From assembly GCA_038210415.1 (NCBI GenBank), contig JBBQWS010000004.1, forward strand, positions 57,279 through 121,278: a DNA stretch of 64,000 nt, in the 5' to 3' direction. Positions 1 through 8,300 of the stretch are shown in pieces (positions within the stretch are counted from its first letter, which is position 1; each line of letters begins with the position of its first letter). The position numbers and the translations under genes were made by a program. Origin of the DNA: JBBQWS01 sp038210415 (GTDB lineage Bacteria; Actinomycetota; Actinomycetes; Prado026). A model generated the notes under the pieces. That model was not told the DNA's origin. It searched no databases and was given only the letters and a program-made list of their open reading frames with translations.

Positions 1-249
1 CCGCCGCACGACCCCGTCCGCATCGCGGACATAAGCCGTCGCGGGGCCGAGTACGACCCCAGTGGTGCCCGGAGGTACGACGACGACCGGCGGTTGACCG
101 TCGACCGTGTGTGCCGCACCCGCGGGAACCATCCCCCGGACCTGCTGCTCGGGAACCTGAGCCCCCGCCCCGTAGACCGAGACAGCAGACGCGAACCAGG
201 TGATCGCCACCAGGATCGCGACGCGCCGCCCCGCGATAAGGACCCGCAT
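1..249 (-). CDS. Secreted protein, N-terminal part only
   Basis: The reading frame starts at an ATG (249-247) and runs off the left edge, so only the first 83 residues are visible. A GGGAGA ribosome binding site lies 7 bases before the ATG. Residues 1-31 look like a Sec signal peptide: RVLIAGRR, a hydrophobic core, then GAGAQ. The exposed part is rich in Val, Pro and Gly (VVVVPPGTTGVV) and shows no domain I recognise. The gene follows the acyl-CoA dehydrogenase on the same strand after a 223-base leader that can fold. Function unknown. The signal peptide and start are well supported. Confidence 0.6.
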   Translation of the reverse strand, partial: MRVLIAGRRVAILVAITWFASAVSVYGAGAQVPEQQVRGMVPAGAAHTVDGQPPVVVVPPGTTGVVLGPATAYVRDADGVVRR

Positions 250-262
250 GAGCAAATCTCCC

Positions 263-280
263 GTCCGCAGCTGCGCGGAC
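263..280 (-). promoter_or_regulatory. Hairpin just upstream of the ribosome binding site
   Basis: GTCCGC and GCGGAC form a perfect 6-bp stem around a 6-base loop, immediately before the GGGAGA ribosome binding site of the secreted-protein gene. It could control ribosome access or be the last element of the larger structured leader next to it. Confidence 0.4.
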
Positions 281-282
281 GA

Positions 283-377
283 GCCGGTCTCGCCACTCAC
301 TCCCCGGTCGGCCTGGGCGACCGTGCTGTCTCCGTGCCCGCCCATTCATTGCCACCCGTGGGCTCTCGTGGCCCGGC
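283..377 (-). ncRNA. Candidate structured 5' leader (possible cis-regulatory RNA)
   Basis: In the transcript sense, bases 377-368 (GCCGGGCCAC) pair with 296-292 (GTGGC) and 287-283 (CCGGC). This makes a 10-bp closing stem with a GAGA bulge on one side. The enclosed 71 bases hold further short pairings (GCCCA with TGGGC; GGTCG with CGACC). A second hairpin and the start codon of a secreted protein follow directly. The arrangement resembles a riboswitch-like leader. I could not match it to the c-di-AMP, c-di-GMP, TPP or cobalamin consensus from memory, so the family is unassigned. Confidence 0.35.
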
Positions 378-472
378 GGACGTCAAGCGCGGCGGATCGG
401 TGGGGACCGTCCGGATCTTCGTGTCCCGTCCGTCCCTCCGGGTTGGAGGAACTTGCGATATGCGTCGGCGGC

Positions 473-1630
473 TCAGCTCCCCGCCTTGAGGAGCGAACGG
501 CCGATCACGACGCGCTGGATCTGGTTGGTGCCCTCGACGATCTGCAGGACCTTGGCCTCGCGCATGTAACGCTCGACCGGGAAGTCCTCGACGTACCCGT
601 AGCCGCCGAACACCTGGACCGCGTCGGTCGTCACCTTCATCGCCATGTCGGTGGCGAAGAGCTTGGCCATGGCTGCGCGGGTGCCGAACGGACGTCCGGC
701 GTCTCGCAGCCTCGCAGCATCGAGGTAGAGGGAACGCGCCGCCGCGATCCCGGTAGCCATGTCGGCGAGCATGAACGAAAGCCCCTGGAAGCTACCGATC
801 GTACGGCCGAACTGCTGGCGTTGGCCGGCGTACTCGACCGCCGCGTCGAGGGCAGCCTGAGCCAGCCCCACGGCGCAGGCGGCGATCCCGAGCCGTCCGC
901 TGTCGAGGGCAGACATGGCGATCTCGAAGCCTTGGCCAGGTGCGCCGATCAACCGGTCGGCAGGGACCTGCGCGTCGTGCAGCAGGATCTGGGCGGTGGT
1001 CGAGGCGTTCGCGCCCATCTTGCGCTCGGGGGCGGCGGCGGACAGCCCGGGGGTGTCCGCGTCGGCGAGCAGGCACGAGATGCCTCGCGGGCCGTCTACG
1101 CCGGTGCGCACCAGCAGGTTGTAGAAGTCGGCCACTCCCCCGTGCGTGATCCAGGCCTTGGTGCCGTTGACGGTATAGGTGTCGCCGAGGAGCTCGGCCT
1201 TGGTCACCAGCGCCGCGGCGTCGGAGCCGGACCCTGGCTCGGACAGGCAGTACGCCCCGAGCAGCTCGCCGCCGAGCATGTCGGGCAGCCAGCGCTCGCG
1301 CTGCCCGGGGGTACCGAAGTTGGCGACGGGGTGGCAGGCCAGCGTGTGGACGCTGACTCCGATGCCGACCGAGGTCCAGGCCGAGGCGAGCTCCTCCAGC
1401 ACCTGCAGGTACACCTCGTACGGCTGCCCGCCGCCGCCGTGCTCCTCGGGGTAGGCGAGGCCGAGCAGCCCCGTCTTGCCGAGGGTGCGAAACACCTCGC
1501 GCGGGAACCGGTGCGCCTGCTCGTACTCGGCGGCTCGTGGGGCGAGCTCGGCCGCCGCGATCTCACGGGCGAGACCGAGCAGCTCGTACGCCTCGTCGGT
1601 GGGCAGGACGCGTTCGACGGTGCTGGGCAT
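473..1630 (-). CDS. Acyl-CoA dehydrogenase
   Basis: A 385-residue FAD enzyme that forms the alpha-beta double bond of an acyl-CoA, usually in beta-oxidation or branched amino-acid degradation. It has the full family layout: an N-terminal helical domain, the beta-domain signature CLSEPGSGSD near residue 125, the flavin-side motif YAGQRQQFG, and the C-terminal VFGGYGY and REAKVLQIVEGTNQIQR motifs. The catalytic glutamate expected near EGTN is present. Start ATG 1630-1628, only 5 bases after the stop of the upstream Xaa-Pro peptidase, so the two form an operon. Acyl chain specificity cannot be read from sequence. Confidence 0.9.
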   Translation of the reverse strand: MPSTVERVLPTDEAYELLGLAREIAAAELAPRAAEYEQAHRFPREVFRTLGKTGLLGLAYPEEHGGGGQPYEVYLQVLEELASAWTSVGIGVSVHTLACHPVANFGTPGQRERWLPDMLGGELLGAYCLSEPGSGSDAAALVTKAELLGDTYTVNGTKAWITHGGVADFYNLLVRTGVDGPRGISCLLADADTPGLSAAAPERKMGANASTTAQILLHDAQVPADRLIGAPGQGFEIAMSALDSGRLGIAACAVGLAQAALDAAVEYAGQRQQFGRTIGSFQGLSFMLADMATGIAAARSLYLDAARLRDAGRPFGTRAAMAKLFATDMAMKVTTDAVQVFGGYGYVEDFPVERYMREAKVLQIVEGTNQIQRVVIGRSLLKAGS

Positions 1631-1635
1631 GGGGT

Positions 1636-2745
1636 TCAGGCCTCCAGGATGAGCAGGGCTCGGGGTCGCCGGTTGAGCCGTTCGGCGCCGTCTTCGGTGC
1701 ATACGACGATGTCCTCGATGCGGGCGCCGAACCGGCCCGGAACGTAGATGCCGGGCTCGACCGAGAAGGCCATGCCCGGTTCGAGGGCCAGCTGGTTGCC
1801 GGCGACGATGTAGGGCTCCTCGTGGGTTTCGAGGCCGATGCCGTGGCCGGTGCGGTGGATGAACGCGTCGCCGTACCCGCCCGCCTCGATCACCGCTCGG
1901 GCCGCATTGTCGACACTCTCGGCAGTTACGCCGGGCCGCGCCCAGGCGCACGCGGCCTCCTGGGCCGCCTGCAGCACCTCGTAGGCGGCCAGGAAGTCGG
2001 GGTGCGGCTCCCCCACGGCGTACCCCCGGGTGGAGTCGGAGCAGTATCCGGAGGGCATCGTCCCGCCGATGTCGACGACCACCACGTCGCCGCGCTCGAT
2101 CACCCGGTCGGACCCCTCGTGGTGCGGGCTGGCGCCGTTCGGGCCGCTGGCGACGATGACGAAGTCGACAGTGGCATGGCCGGCGGCAAGGATCGCGTCC
2201 GCGATGTCACGGCCGACCTCAGCCTCGGTGCGGCCCGCGCTCAGCCACTCGGGCACGCGGGCGTGCACGCCGTCGATAGCCGCCCCCGCCTCGCGCAGGG
2301 CCCGCACCTCGTGTGCCGTCTTGCGCATCCGCAGCGCGGCCGTGACCGGCCCGGCCAGCCGTTGTTCGGTCTGGGGCATGGCAGCTCGAAGCGCGAGGAC
2401 CTTCGCAGCCCACATGTGGTCGTCCAGCCCGACTGTGCGCGCGCCCGTCAGCAGCGAAGCCACCAGCGCATACGGGTCGCTCGACTCGCCCCACGGGTGG
2501 ATGGCCAGGCCTTCGGAACCGATCGGGCTCGCCGCAGCGGCGGCCTGTTCCAGCAACGGCACCACGATGCTGGGGGTTCCGACCGCCGGGATGACAAGGC
2601 AGGTCAGTCGCTCGAGGGGCACCGCGGCGTACCCGGTGAGGTAGCGCAGGTCGGGGCCAGGGGTCACCAGGATCGCGTCCAGTCCGCTGCTCGCGACGAG
2701 CTGCTGGGCGCGGTCGAGGCGGTCGGTCGTGGTGGCTAGGGTCAC
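1636..2745 (-). CDS. Xaa-Pro aminopeptidase (M24 family)
   Basis: A 369-residue metallopeptidase that removes an N-terminal residue preceding proline. The N-terminal creatinase-like domain contains LRYLTGY. The C-terminal pita-bread domain carries the metal ligands in order: VVDIGG and SDSTR (two Asp), HRTGHGIG (His), VEPGIY (Glu) and ARIED (Glu). The GTG start (2745-2743) is chosen because a TAGAGT hexamer sits exactly 6 bases upstream, which fits a leaderless transcript. It is the first gene of a unit with the acyl-CoA dehydrogenase and is divergent from the exonuclease. Confidence 0.9.
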   Translation of the reverse strand: MTLATTTDRLDRAQQLVASSGLDAILVTPGPDLRYLTGYAAVPLERLTCLVIPAVGTPSIVVPLLEQAAAAASPIGSEGLAIHPWGESSDPYALVASLLTGARTVGLDDHMWAAKVLALRAAMPQTEQRLAGPVTAALRMRKTAHEVRALREAGAAIDGVHARVPEWLSAGRTEAEVGRDIADAILAAGHATVDFVIVASGPNGASPHHEGSDRVIERGDVVVVDIGGTMPSGYCSDSTRGYAVGEPHPDFLAAYEVLQAAQEAACAWARPGVTAESVDNAARAVIEAGGYGDAFIHRTGHGIGLETHEEPYIVAGNQLALEPGMAFSVEPGIYVPGRFGARIEDIVVCTEDGAERLNRRPRALLILEA

Positions 2746-2751
2746 CCTGGC

Positions 2752-2757
2752 ACTCTA
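2752..2757 (-). promoter_or_regulatory. -10 hexamer of a leaderless promoter (Xaa-Pro peptidase)
   Basis: TAGAGT lies 6 bases before the GTG start, so transcription would begin at or next to the start codon. No Shine-Dalgarno sequence is present. Confidence 0.65.
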
Positions 2758-2807
2758 GGCCGCACCGGCCTGACCTCCACCCTTGGCGTCATGCCATCCT
2801 GTGCGGC

Positions 2808-3746
2808 ATGAGCCGCGACGACCCCGAGAAGCTGATGCTGCTCGACTCCGCCTCGCTGTATTACCGGGCGTTCTTCGGCGTACCTGACTCCGTGCAGGCA
2901 CCGGACGGCACGCCTGTGAACGCCATTCGCGGGTTCCTCGACATGGTGGCCCGGCTGGTCGCCACGTACCGGCCCACCAGGCTCGTCGCCTGCTGGGATG
3001 ACGACTGGCGGCCGGCGTTCCGGGTCGCGCTCCTGCCGTCGTACAAGGCGCACCGGCTCGAGCCGGGCAGCGACCCGGCTGCCAGCGTCGAGGCCACACC
3101 CGACCTGCTCGCGCCCCAGGTGCCAGTGATCGTCGAGCTCCTGTCTGCGCTCGGTATCGCCCGGGTCGGTTGCGCCGGCTTCGAGGCCGACGACGTGATC
3201 GGGACGCTCGCCACCAGCTCGGAGCACCCCGTCGACGTGGTCAGCGGTGACCGCGACCTGATCCAGCTGGTGGACGACGAGAAGCCCGTCCGGGTCCTCT
3301 ACACCGGCCGAGGGATCGCCAAGCTCGAGGTCATGGACGAGCCGTACGTCGAGACGAAGTACGGGATCCCGGGACGCTCGTACGCAGACTTCGCGGCGCT
3401 GCGGGGCGACCCGTCGGACGGCCTGCCCGGGGTGCCCGGGATAGGCGAGAAGACCGCAGCCGGACTGATCCAGCGGTGGGGCACGATCGAGGCGATCGTC
3501 GCGGCCCTCGACTCGGGTGACCCTGAGTTGTCGCAGCGGGCCAAGCTCGCACCGTCTCGGGACTACCTCGGGGTCGCGGCTGGGGTGACGCGGGTACGTC
3601 AGGACTGTCCGTTGCCGGCTTTCGACTCCGCGATCCGGGTTCTGCCGTCCGACCCCGCGCGAGTCGTCGAGCTGGCCGACCGCTGGGGGATCGCAAGCAG
3701 CGTCAACCGGTGGCTGCTCGCGGCGACGGACACTCTGGACGGGTAG
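2808..3746 (+). CDS. 5'-3' exonuclease (FEN/Pol I N-domain family)
   Basis: A 312-residue stand-alone flap or 5'-3' exonuclease, homologous to the N-terminal domain of DNA polymerase I, acting in replication and repair. The acidic metal-binding residues are visible in LLDSAS, ACWDDD, FEADDVIG and SGDRDLIQLV. The helix-hairpin-helix DNA-binding motif is DGLPGVPGIGEKTA around residues 204-217. Length and motif order match actinobacterial members encoded apart from polA. It is divergent from the peptidase gene. No Shine-Dalgarno sequence is obvious before the ATG. Confidence 0.9.
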   Translation: MSRDDPEKLMLLDSASLYYRAFFGVPDSVQAPDGTPVNAIRGFLDMVARLVATYRPTRLVACWDDDWRPAFRVALLPSYKAHRLEPGSDPAASVEATPDLLAPQVPVIVELLSALGIARVGCAGFEADDVIGTLATSSEHPVDVVSGDRDLIQLVDDEKPVRVLYTGRGIAKLEVMDEPYVETKYGIPGRSYADFAALRGDPSDGLPGVPGIGEKTAAGLIQRWGTIEAIVAALDSGDPELSQRAKLAPSRDYLGVAAGVTRVRQDCPLPAFDSAIRVLPSDPARVVELADRWGIASSVNRWLLAATDTLDG

Positions 3747-3824
3747 GCGGGGTGGGGGCGGAACCTGTTGCGGTGTAACGGGTTTCGGCTGGTGGTGTTG
3801 CCCGGACTTGTCGGAGGGTGCGGC

Positions 3825-3830
3825 TAGCTT
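3825..3830 (+). promoter_or_regulatory. -10 hexamer before the gene remnant
   Basis: TAGCTT lies 6 bases before the ATG at 3837, giving the same leaderless layout seen at intact genes. The promoter therefore appears to survive although the gene behind it is only 49 codons. Confidence 0.5.
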
Positions 3831-3836
3831 TGGGTC

Positions 3837-3986
3837 ATGTCCTCCACCGCCGCCCTCGCTGCTGACGCGGCGTTGGCGCAGGTGCTTGTGGGGTTGGACG
3901 CGTTCGCCGCGGTGCTGGACCGGTTCGACGGGATCGCCGAGGCCGCGGGGTCATCGGGACGTGCAGCAGCGCCGCGGGGCGAGTGA
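3837..3986 (+). pseudogene. Truncated gene start, probably DUF222/HNH endonuclease family
   Basis: The frame encodes 49 residues beginning MSSTAALAADAALAQVL and ending APRGE. The Ala-rich start and the upstream bases resemble, from memory, the start of DUF222-HNH (13E12 repeat) genes, which are multicopy in actinobacteria and normally exceed 400 residues. Here the frame stops at once and no HNH domain follows in any frame before the next gene. I read it as the 5' stump of a decayed copy. A genuine small protein is possible. Confidence 0.4.
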
Positions 3987-4021
3987 GGCTCCGGCGGCGC
4001 TGCCACGATCAGCGGCTGAGG

Positions 4022-4367
4022 TCACCGATGACCGGAACCGTCGTCCGCGCCGTGGGAACCGCCACCGTTGTCGTCGGCACCGCGGGACCCACTGGTCGAT
4101 CCGCTGGACCCGCCGTGCGAGCTGCCGGAGCTGTCATCCCGGGTGGAGCTGGCCGATGCGCTCGGCGACGGAGTGACGCCGCCCTTGCCGTCGCCCCGGT
4201 TCGGTATGGATGCCGTTGCCGCCGTGGTCGTCCACCGACTGGGTGGCGACCTGGGCCGGGACCCGGACGGGAACGGTCTGGGCGAAGGAGGCGTTGCCGA
4301 CCAGGCCGGTGACAGCGGGGACGGCGGCGACAGTCGCTGCTGCGCAGAAGGCGATCAGTCGCATCAT
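4022..4367 (-). pseudogene. Secreted Ser/Gly/Asp-rich protein with an apparent frameshift
   Basis: An AGGAG site 6 bases before the ATG (4367) opens a frame with a clear signal peptide (MMRLIAFCAAATVAAVPAV, cleavage near ASFAQ). The frame passes DDHGGNGIHTEPG and stops early at 4134-4136. From a GGGG run (CCCC on the plus strand, 4194-4197) another frame continues without a stop to a TGA at 4022-4024. It encodes a low-complexity Ser/Gly/Asp/His tail (DSSGSSHGGSSG, GADDNGGGSHG). That tail has the same composition as the first frame and no start of its own. Removing one G joins the halves into one protein of about 114 residues. Either the gene is broken or the run is a sequencing error. Confidence 0.55.
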
Positions 4368-4536
4368 GGTGTGCTCCTGACTCGTGGGGTTTCGACTGCC
4401 TCCATTGACCCGTCGAGCCGGTCACGTGCGCCATCGGACCTTGGAACTAGTACCCCTCGCCCGGGCCCCATGCTCCCACCAGGTTCGGCGGCGGCCCGCG
4501 GTTCAGCAGCCCTCCCCCGACGTCTGCGGCAGCTGG

Positions 4537-5481
4537 CTACTCCGAGCGGGCGGCCACGCGAGCGGCGCGCTCGTCGCGACGCTGCTCGAACCGCTCGGCC
4601 GCGGTGTCGAGGCCGGCGAGGAACTCGTCGAGCGACTGCCGAGCCTTCTCGCCCTCGGCGTCCAAGCCCTCGATGTCCCACACCTTCCACTGCCGCAGGA
4701 CCGGTACGAGCACCTGGTCGCGGTGCTGGCGCAGGTCGTAGATGCCCGCGTTTGCGATCTGGACCGATTTGCGGGTGAACCCCTCGATCGAATGGCCCGG
4801 CATCTGGAAGTTCTGCACGACGTCGTTGACCGCCTGCATCGTCAGACTGGGCTCGCGCTCGAAAGCCGCCGCGAGCAGGTTGCGGTAGAAGATCATGTGC
4901 AGGTTCTCGTCGGCCGCGATCCGGGCCAGCAGCTGCTCGCAGATCGGGTCCTGCGAGGCCGTGCCGGTGTTGCGGTGCGAGATGCGGGTCGCGAGCTCCT
5001 GGAACGAGACGTAGGCGAGGGTGTGCAGCATGTCGTCGTCCTGGGCCTGGAACCCGGTCCCCATGTGGATCATGCGGGCGCGCTCGAGGGCGATCGGGTC
5101 GACCGCGCGGGTGACCGAGAGGTAGTCGCGGATCGCGACGCCGTGGCGGCCCTCCTCAGCGGTCCACCGGTGCACCCACGTGCCCCACGCGCCGTCCCGG
5201 CCGAACAGCCGCGCGATCTCGAAGTGGTAGCTCGGCAGGTTGTCCTCGGTGAGCAGGTTGACGATCAGCGCGGTGCGGGCGACGTCGGGGATGGTCGAGT
5301 CCTCAGGCACCCAGGCTTCGCCGCCGAGGATTCCGTCGTATGTCCGGCCCTCGCTCCACGGGATGTACTCGTGCGGAAACCACTCCCTGGCGACATTCTC
5401 GTGCCGGTCCAGCTCCCCGGCGACGACGGGTTCCAGCTCGAGCAGGAGCCGGGTCGTGGCTTCGTCGGAGAGCAGCGTCAC
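4537..5481 (-). CDS. Acyl-[acyl-carrier-protein] desaturase (DesA family)
   Basis: A 314-residue soluble diiron enzyme that introduces a cis double bond into acyl-ACP. In mycobacteria, relatives act in oleate or mycolate synthesis. The two diiron signatures are present: TAEEGRHG (EExxH) and AADENLHM (DExxH). An upstream glutamate ligand lies in LTEDNLPSYH. The GTG start (5481-5479) is preceded by GGAGG at good spacing, so a frame extension upstream (MACILRW) is rejected. A striking palindrome lies 28 bases upstream and is probably its operator. It is followed by the broken secreted-protein gene. Confidence 0.9.
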   Translation of the reverse strand: MTLLSDEATTRLLLELEPVVAGELDRHENVAREWFPHEYIPWSEGRTYDGILGGEAWVPEDSTIPDVARTALIVNLLTEDNLPSYHFEIARLFGRDGAWGTWVHRWTAEEGRHGVAIRDYLSVTRAVDPIALERARMIHMGTGFQAQDDDMLHTLAYVSFQELATRISHRNTGTASQDPICEQLLARIAADENLHMIFYRNLLAAAFEREPSLTMQAVNDVVQNFQMPGHSIEGFTRKSVQIANAGIYDLRQHRDQVLVPVLRQWKVWDIEGLDAEGEKARQSLDEFLAGLDTAAERFEQRRDERAARVAARSE

Positions 5482-5508
5482 GATTCCTCCAGGGGGTTTG
5501 GTCCAATA

Positions 5509-5539
5509 CCTACGGAAGCGTAACTTACGCCACCGTAGG
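5509..5539 (-). promoter_or_regulatory. 31-bp near-perfect palindromic operator of the desaturase gene
   Basis: Symmetric arms CCTACGG and CCGTAGG (5509-5515, 5533-5539) enclose a second pair GCGTAA and TTACGC (5518-5523, 5525-5530) around a central C at 5524. Only the 2-base linkers AA and CA break the symmetry. The site lies 28 bp upstream of the desaturase start, where a repressor would block transcription. TetR-family regulators of lipid genes use operators of this kind. The regulator is not in this window. Confidence 0.7.
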
Positions 5540-5566
5540 ATGCACGCCACCGGACCGTGGCGCCCG

Positions 5567-8287
5567 CTACCCCACCGACGAGTACGCCACGACGCCCCGG
5601 CGCAGCGCGTCGACTGCCGCTTCGGCCACCTTGCGCAGTGCGGGGTCCTGCTCCCCGGCCGCGGTGCCGACCTGGCCGAGCAGGTCCATCAGCTGCTTGG
5701 TCCAGCGGACGAAGTCGCCGGCCGGCAGGTCCGCCTCGGACAGCACCGTCTCCAGCCTGGCCCCAGAGGCCCAGCGGTACGCGACGTATGCGAAGCCGAG
5801 GTCGGGTTCGCGCTGGAACGACAGGCCGAAGTCCTTCTCCACCCGGTCGAGCCGGCCCCAGGTGCGCACCGTCTCCGCGAGCACGTCGCGGACCGGTCCG
5901 TTGGGCAGCCGCGGTGCGCCCGCGTCGTCGGACTGGCGCGACTCATACGCCAGTGCCGATACGCAGGCCGCGAGCTCCGGGGGCGCCAGGCCGGACCACA
6001 GCCCGTCGCGGATGCACTCGGCGGCGAGCAGGTCGAGCTCGGAGTAGAGCCGCCCCAGCCGCTGCCCGTCGGGGGTGACGTCGTCACCGGCGAGGTAACC
6101 GAGGGACTCCAGCAGGCCGCACACCCGGTCGAACGTGCGGGCGATCGTGTTGGTCCGGGACTCGACCCGCGCCTCCAGCTGTCGGGTCTCGCGCAGCAAC
6201 CGGTGGTAGCGCTCGGCCCATCGGGCGTGGTCCTCACGCTCGTTGCAGCCGTGACACGGGTGCTGACGGATCGCGAGTCGGAGCCGAGCGATCTCGCCGT
6301 CGTCGGCGGCTTCGGCCCGGCCCCGACGCGGCCGGTCGCCGTCGGAGGGCACCCTGGTGCGAAGCGTCGCGGCGAGGTCGCGGCGGGACTGCGGCGACCT
6401 CGCGTTGAACGACTTGGGCACCCGGAGCCGGTCGACCGGCTCCACCGGCGAGGGGAAGTCGACGAGGGAGAGCCGCGCGACCTGACGGTCGGCGGTCAGG
6501 ACGAACGGGCGCGGCCCCTCGGGTCCGCTGGTCAGCCCCGGGTCGAGCACGATCGCTAGGCCGGCCCGGCGCCCGGCCGGCACGCGGATCACATCGCCGA
6601 CCTTGAGTGACTCCAAGGACGCTGCGGCGGCCGCCTTGCGCAGCGCGGCTCCGCTGCGCGAGAGGTCGGCCTCGCGGTCCTTGAGCGCGCGGCGCAGCGC
6701 GGCGTACTCGTCGAAGTCGCCGAGGTGGCAGGTCATCGCCACCTGGAAGCCGGCCAACCCCTCCTCGTTCCTGCGCACCTGTCGAGCCAGCCCCACCACC
6801 GACCGGTCGGCCTGGAACTGGGCGAATGACGACTCGAGGATCTCGCGTGCGGTGTGCCGCCCCACCGAGCCGGCCAGGTTGACCGCCATGTTGTACGAGG
6901 GCCGGAACGAGGAGCGGAGCGGGTACGTGCGGGTGGACGCGAGCCCGGCGACGGCCTCGGGGTCCAGTCCGTGCTGCCAGAGCACGACCGCGTGGCCCTC
7001 GACGTCGATCCCGCGGCGGCCGGCGCGGCCGGTGAGCTGTGTGTACTCCCCCGGCGTCACGTCGGCATGGGTCTCGCCGTTCCACTTGGAGAGCTTCTCC
7101 AGCACCACTGAGCGGGCCGGCATGTTGATGCCCAGGGCCAGCGTCTCGGTGGCGAACACCACCTTGACCAGGCCGCGCTGGAAGAGCTCCTCGACGACCT
7201 CCTTGAAGGTGGGCAGCATGCCAGCGTGGTGGGCCGCAATGCCGCGCGACAACCCGTCCAGCCATTCGTGGTAGCCGAGCACCCCCAGGTCCTCGTCCGG
7301 GATGTCGGCGCAGCGTTCCTCGACGTACTCGCGCACGGCCAGCCGCTCCTCCGCGCTGTTCAGCCGCAGCCCGGCCCGCAGGCACTGCAGCACCGAGGCG
7401 TCGCACCCCACGCGACTGAAAATGAACATGATGGCCGGCAGCAGGCCATCACGGTCGAGCCGCTCGATGACCTCGGGGCGAGTCGGCGTGGAGCTGCTCT
7501 GCTGTCGGCGGCCGCCGCCGCGGGTCGGTCGCCGGTCGCCCATCTTGGCGAGCCGGTCCTCGGTCCGGGACAGGCGTACGAGCTCGGGGTTGACGGTGTG
7601 CTGGTCGTCGTCGGTGAACAGGTCCAGCAGCTTGTTGCCGGCCATGACGTGCTGCCACAACGGCACGGGCCGGTGCTCCTCGACGACGATCACGGTGTCG
7701 CCGCGGACCGTGACCAACCACTCGCCGAACTCCTCGGCGTTGCTGACGGTGGCGGAGAGCGACACCAGTCGCACCGACTCGGGGAGGTGGATGATCACCT
7801 CCTCCCAGACAGCGCCGCGGAACCGGTCGGAGAGGTAGTGCACCTCGTCCATGACGACGTACCCGAGGCGGCCCAGGGTGTGCGAGCGGGCGTAGAGCAT
7901 GTTGCGAAGCACCTCGGTCGTCATCACGACGACGTCGGCCTCACCGTTGATCGTGTTGTCCCCCGTGAGCAGACCGACGCGGTCCGCTCCGTAGCGGGCG
8001 ACCAGGTCGGCGTACTTCTGGTTCGACAGGGCCTTGATCGGCGTGGTGTAGAAGCACTTTCGGCCCTCGGCGAGCGCCAGGTGCACCGCGAACTCCCCGA
8101 CGACGGTCTTGCCCGATCCGGTCGGCGCGGCGACGAGCACTCCCTGGCCGGCTTCCAGCGCCTGGCAGGCAGTGACCTGGAACGCGTCCAGCTGAAACTC
8201 GTACTCGTCGCGGAAGGCTGCGAGGTGCGTCCTGGCGTCGCGCTGCCGGTCCCGCGCGGCGGCGAACCGCTCGGCTGGGGAGGGCAT
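5567..8287 (-). CDS. helY: Mtr4/Ski2-like DEVH RNA helicase
   Basis: A 906-residue superfamily 2 helicase of the actinobacterial HelY type, predicted to unwind structured RNA in decay or processing. The N-terminal half has Q-motif context FQLDAFQ, Walker A APTGSGKT, motif Ia TPIKALSNQK, the DEVH box in VVMDEVHYLSDRF and motif III LSATVSN. Domain 2 has motif V FATETLALGINMPA and motif VI QLTGRAGRRG. The C-terminal part is the Ski2-type helical region. ATG 8287 is preferred over an in-frame GTG at 8293 because TAACCT lies exactly 7 bases before the ATG. Confidence 0.9.
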   Translation of the reverse strand: MPSPAERFAAARDRQRDARTHLAAFRDEYEFQLDAFQVTACQALEAGQGVLVAAPTGSGKTVVGEFAVHLALAEGRKCFYTTPIKALSNQKYADLVARYGADRVGLLTGDNTINGEADVVVMTTEVLRNMLYARSHTLGRLGYVVMDEVHYLSDRFRGAVWEEVIIHLPESVRLVSLSATVSNAEEFGEWLVTVRGDTVIVVEEHRPVPLWQHVMAGNKLLDLFTDDDQHTVNPELVRLSRTEDRLAKMGDRRPTRGGGRRQQSSSTPTRPEVIERLDRDGLLPAIMFIFSRVGCDASVLQCLRAGLRLNSAEERLAVREYVEERCADIPDEDLGVLGYHEWLDGLSRGIAAHHAGMLPTFKEVVEELFQRGLVKVVFATETLALGINMPARSVVLEKLSKWNGETHADVTPGEYTQLTGRAGRRGIDVEGHAVVLWQHGLDPEAVAGLASTRTYPLRSSFRPSYNMAVNLAGSVGRHTAREILESSFAQFQADRSVVGLARQVRRNEEGLAGFQVAMTCHLGDFDEYAALRRALKDREADLSRSGAALRKAAAAASLESLKVGDVIRVPAGRRAGLAIVLDPGLTSGPEGPRPFVLTADRQVARLSLVDFPSPVEPVDRLRVPKSFNARSPQSRRDLAATLRTRVPSDGDRPRRGRAEAADDGEIARLRLAIRQHPCHGCNEREDHARWAERYHRLLRETRQLEARVESRTNTIARTFDRVCGLLESLGYLAGDDVTPDGQRLGRLYSELDLLAAECIRDGLWSGLAPPELAACVSALAYESRQSDDAGAPRLPNGPVRDVLAETVRTWGRLDRVEKDFGLSFQREPDLGFAYVAYRWASGARLETVLSEADLPAGDFVRWTKQLMDLLGQVGTAAGEQDPALRKVAEAAVDALRRGVVAYSSVG

Positions 8288-8294
8288 GCCCACC

Positions 8295-8300
8295 AGGTTA
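8295..8300 (-). promoter_or_regulatory. -10 hexamer of helY, overlapping the upstream stop codon
   Basis: TAACCT lies 7 bases before the helY ATG. Its first three bases are the TAA stop codon of the upstream lipid-kinase gene, so helY can be transcribed on its own inside the minus-strand run. Confidence 0.6.
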
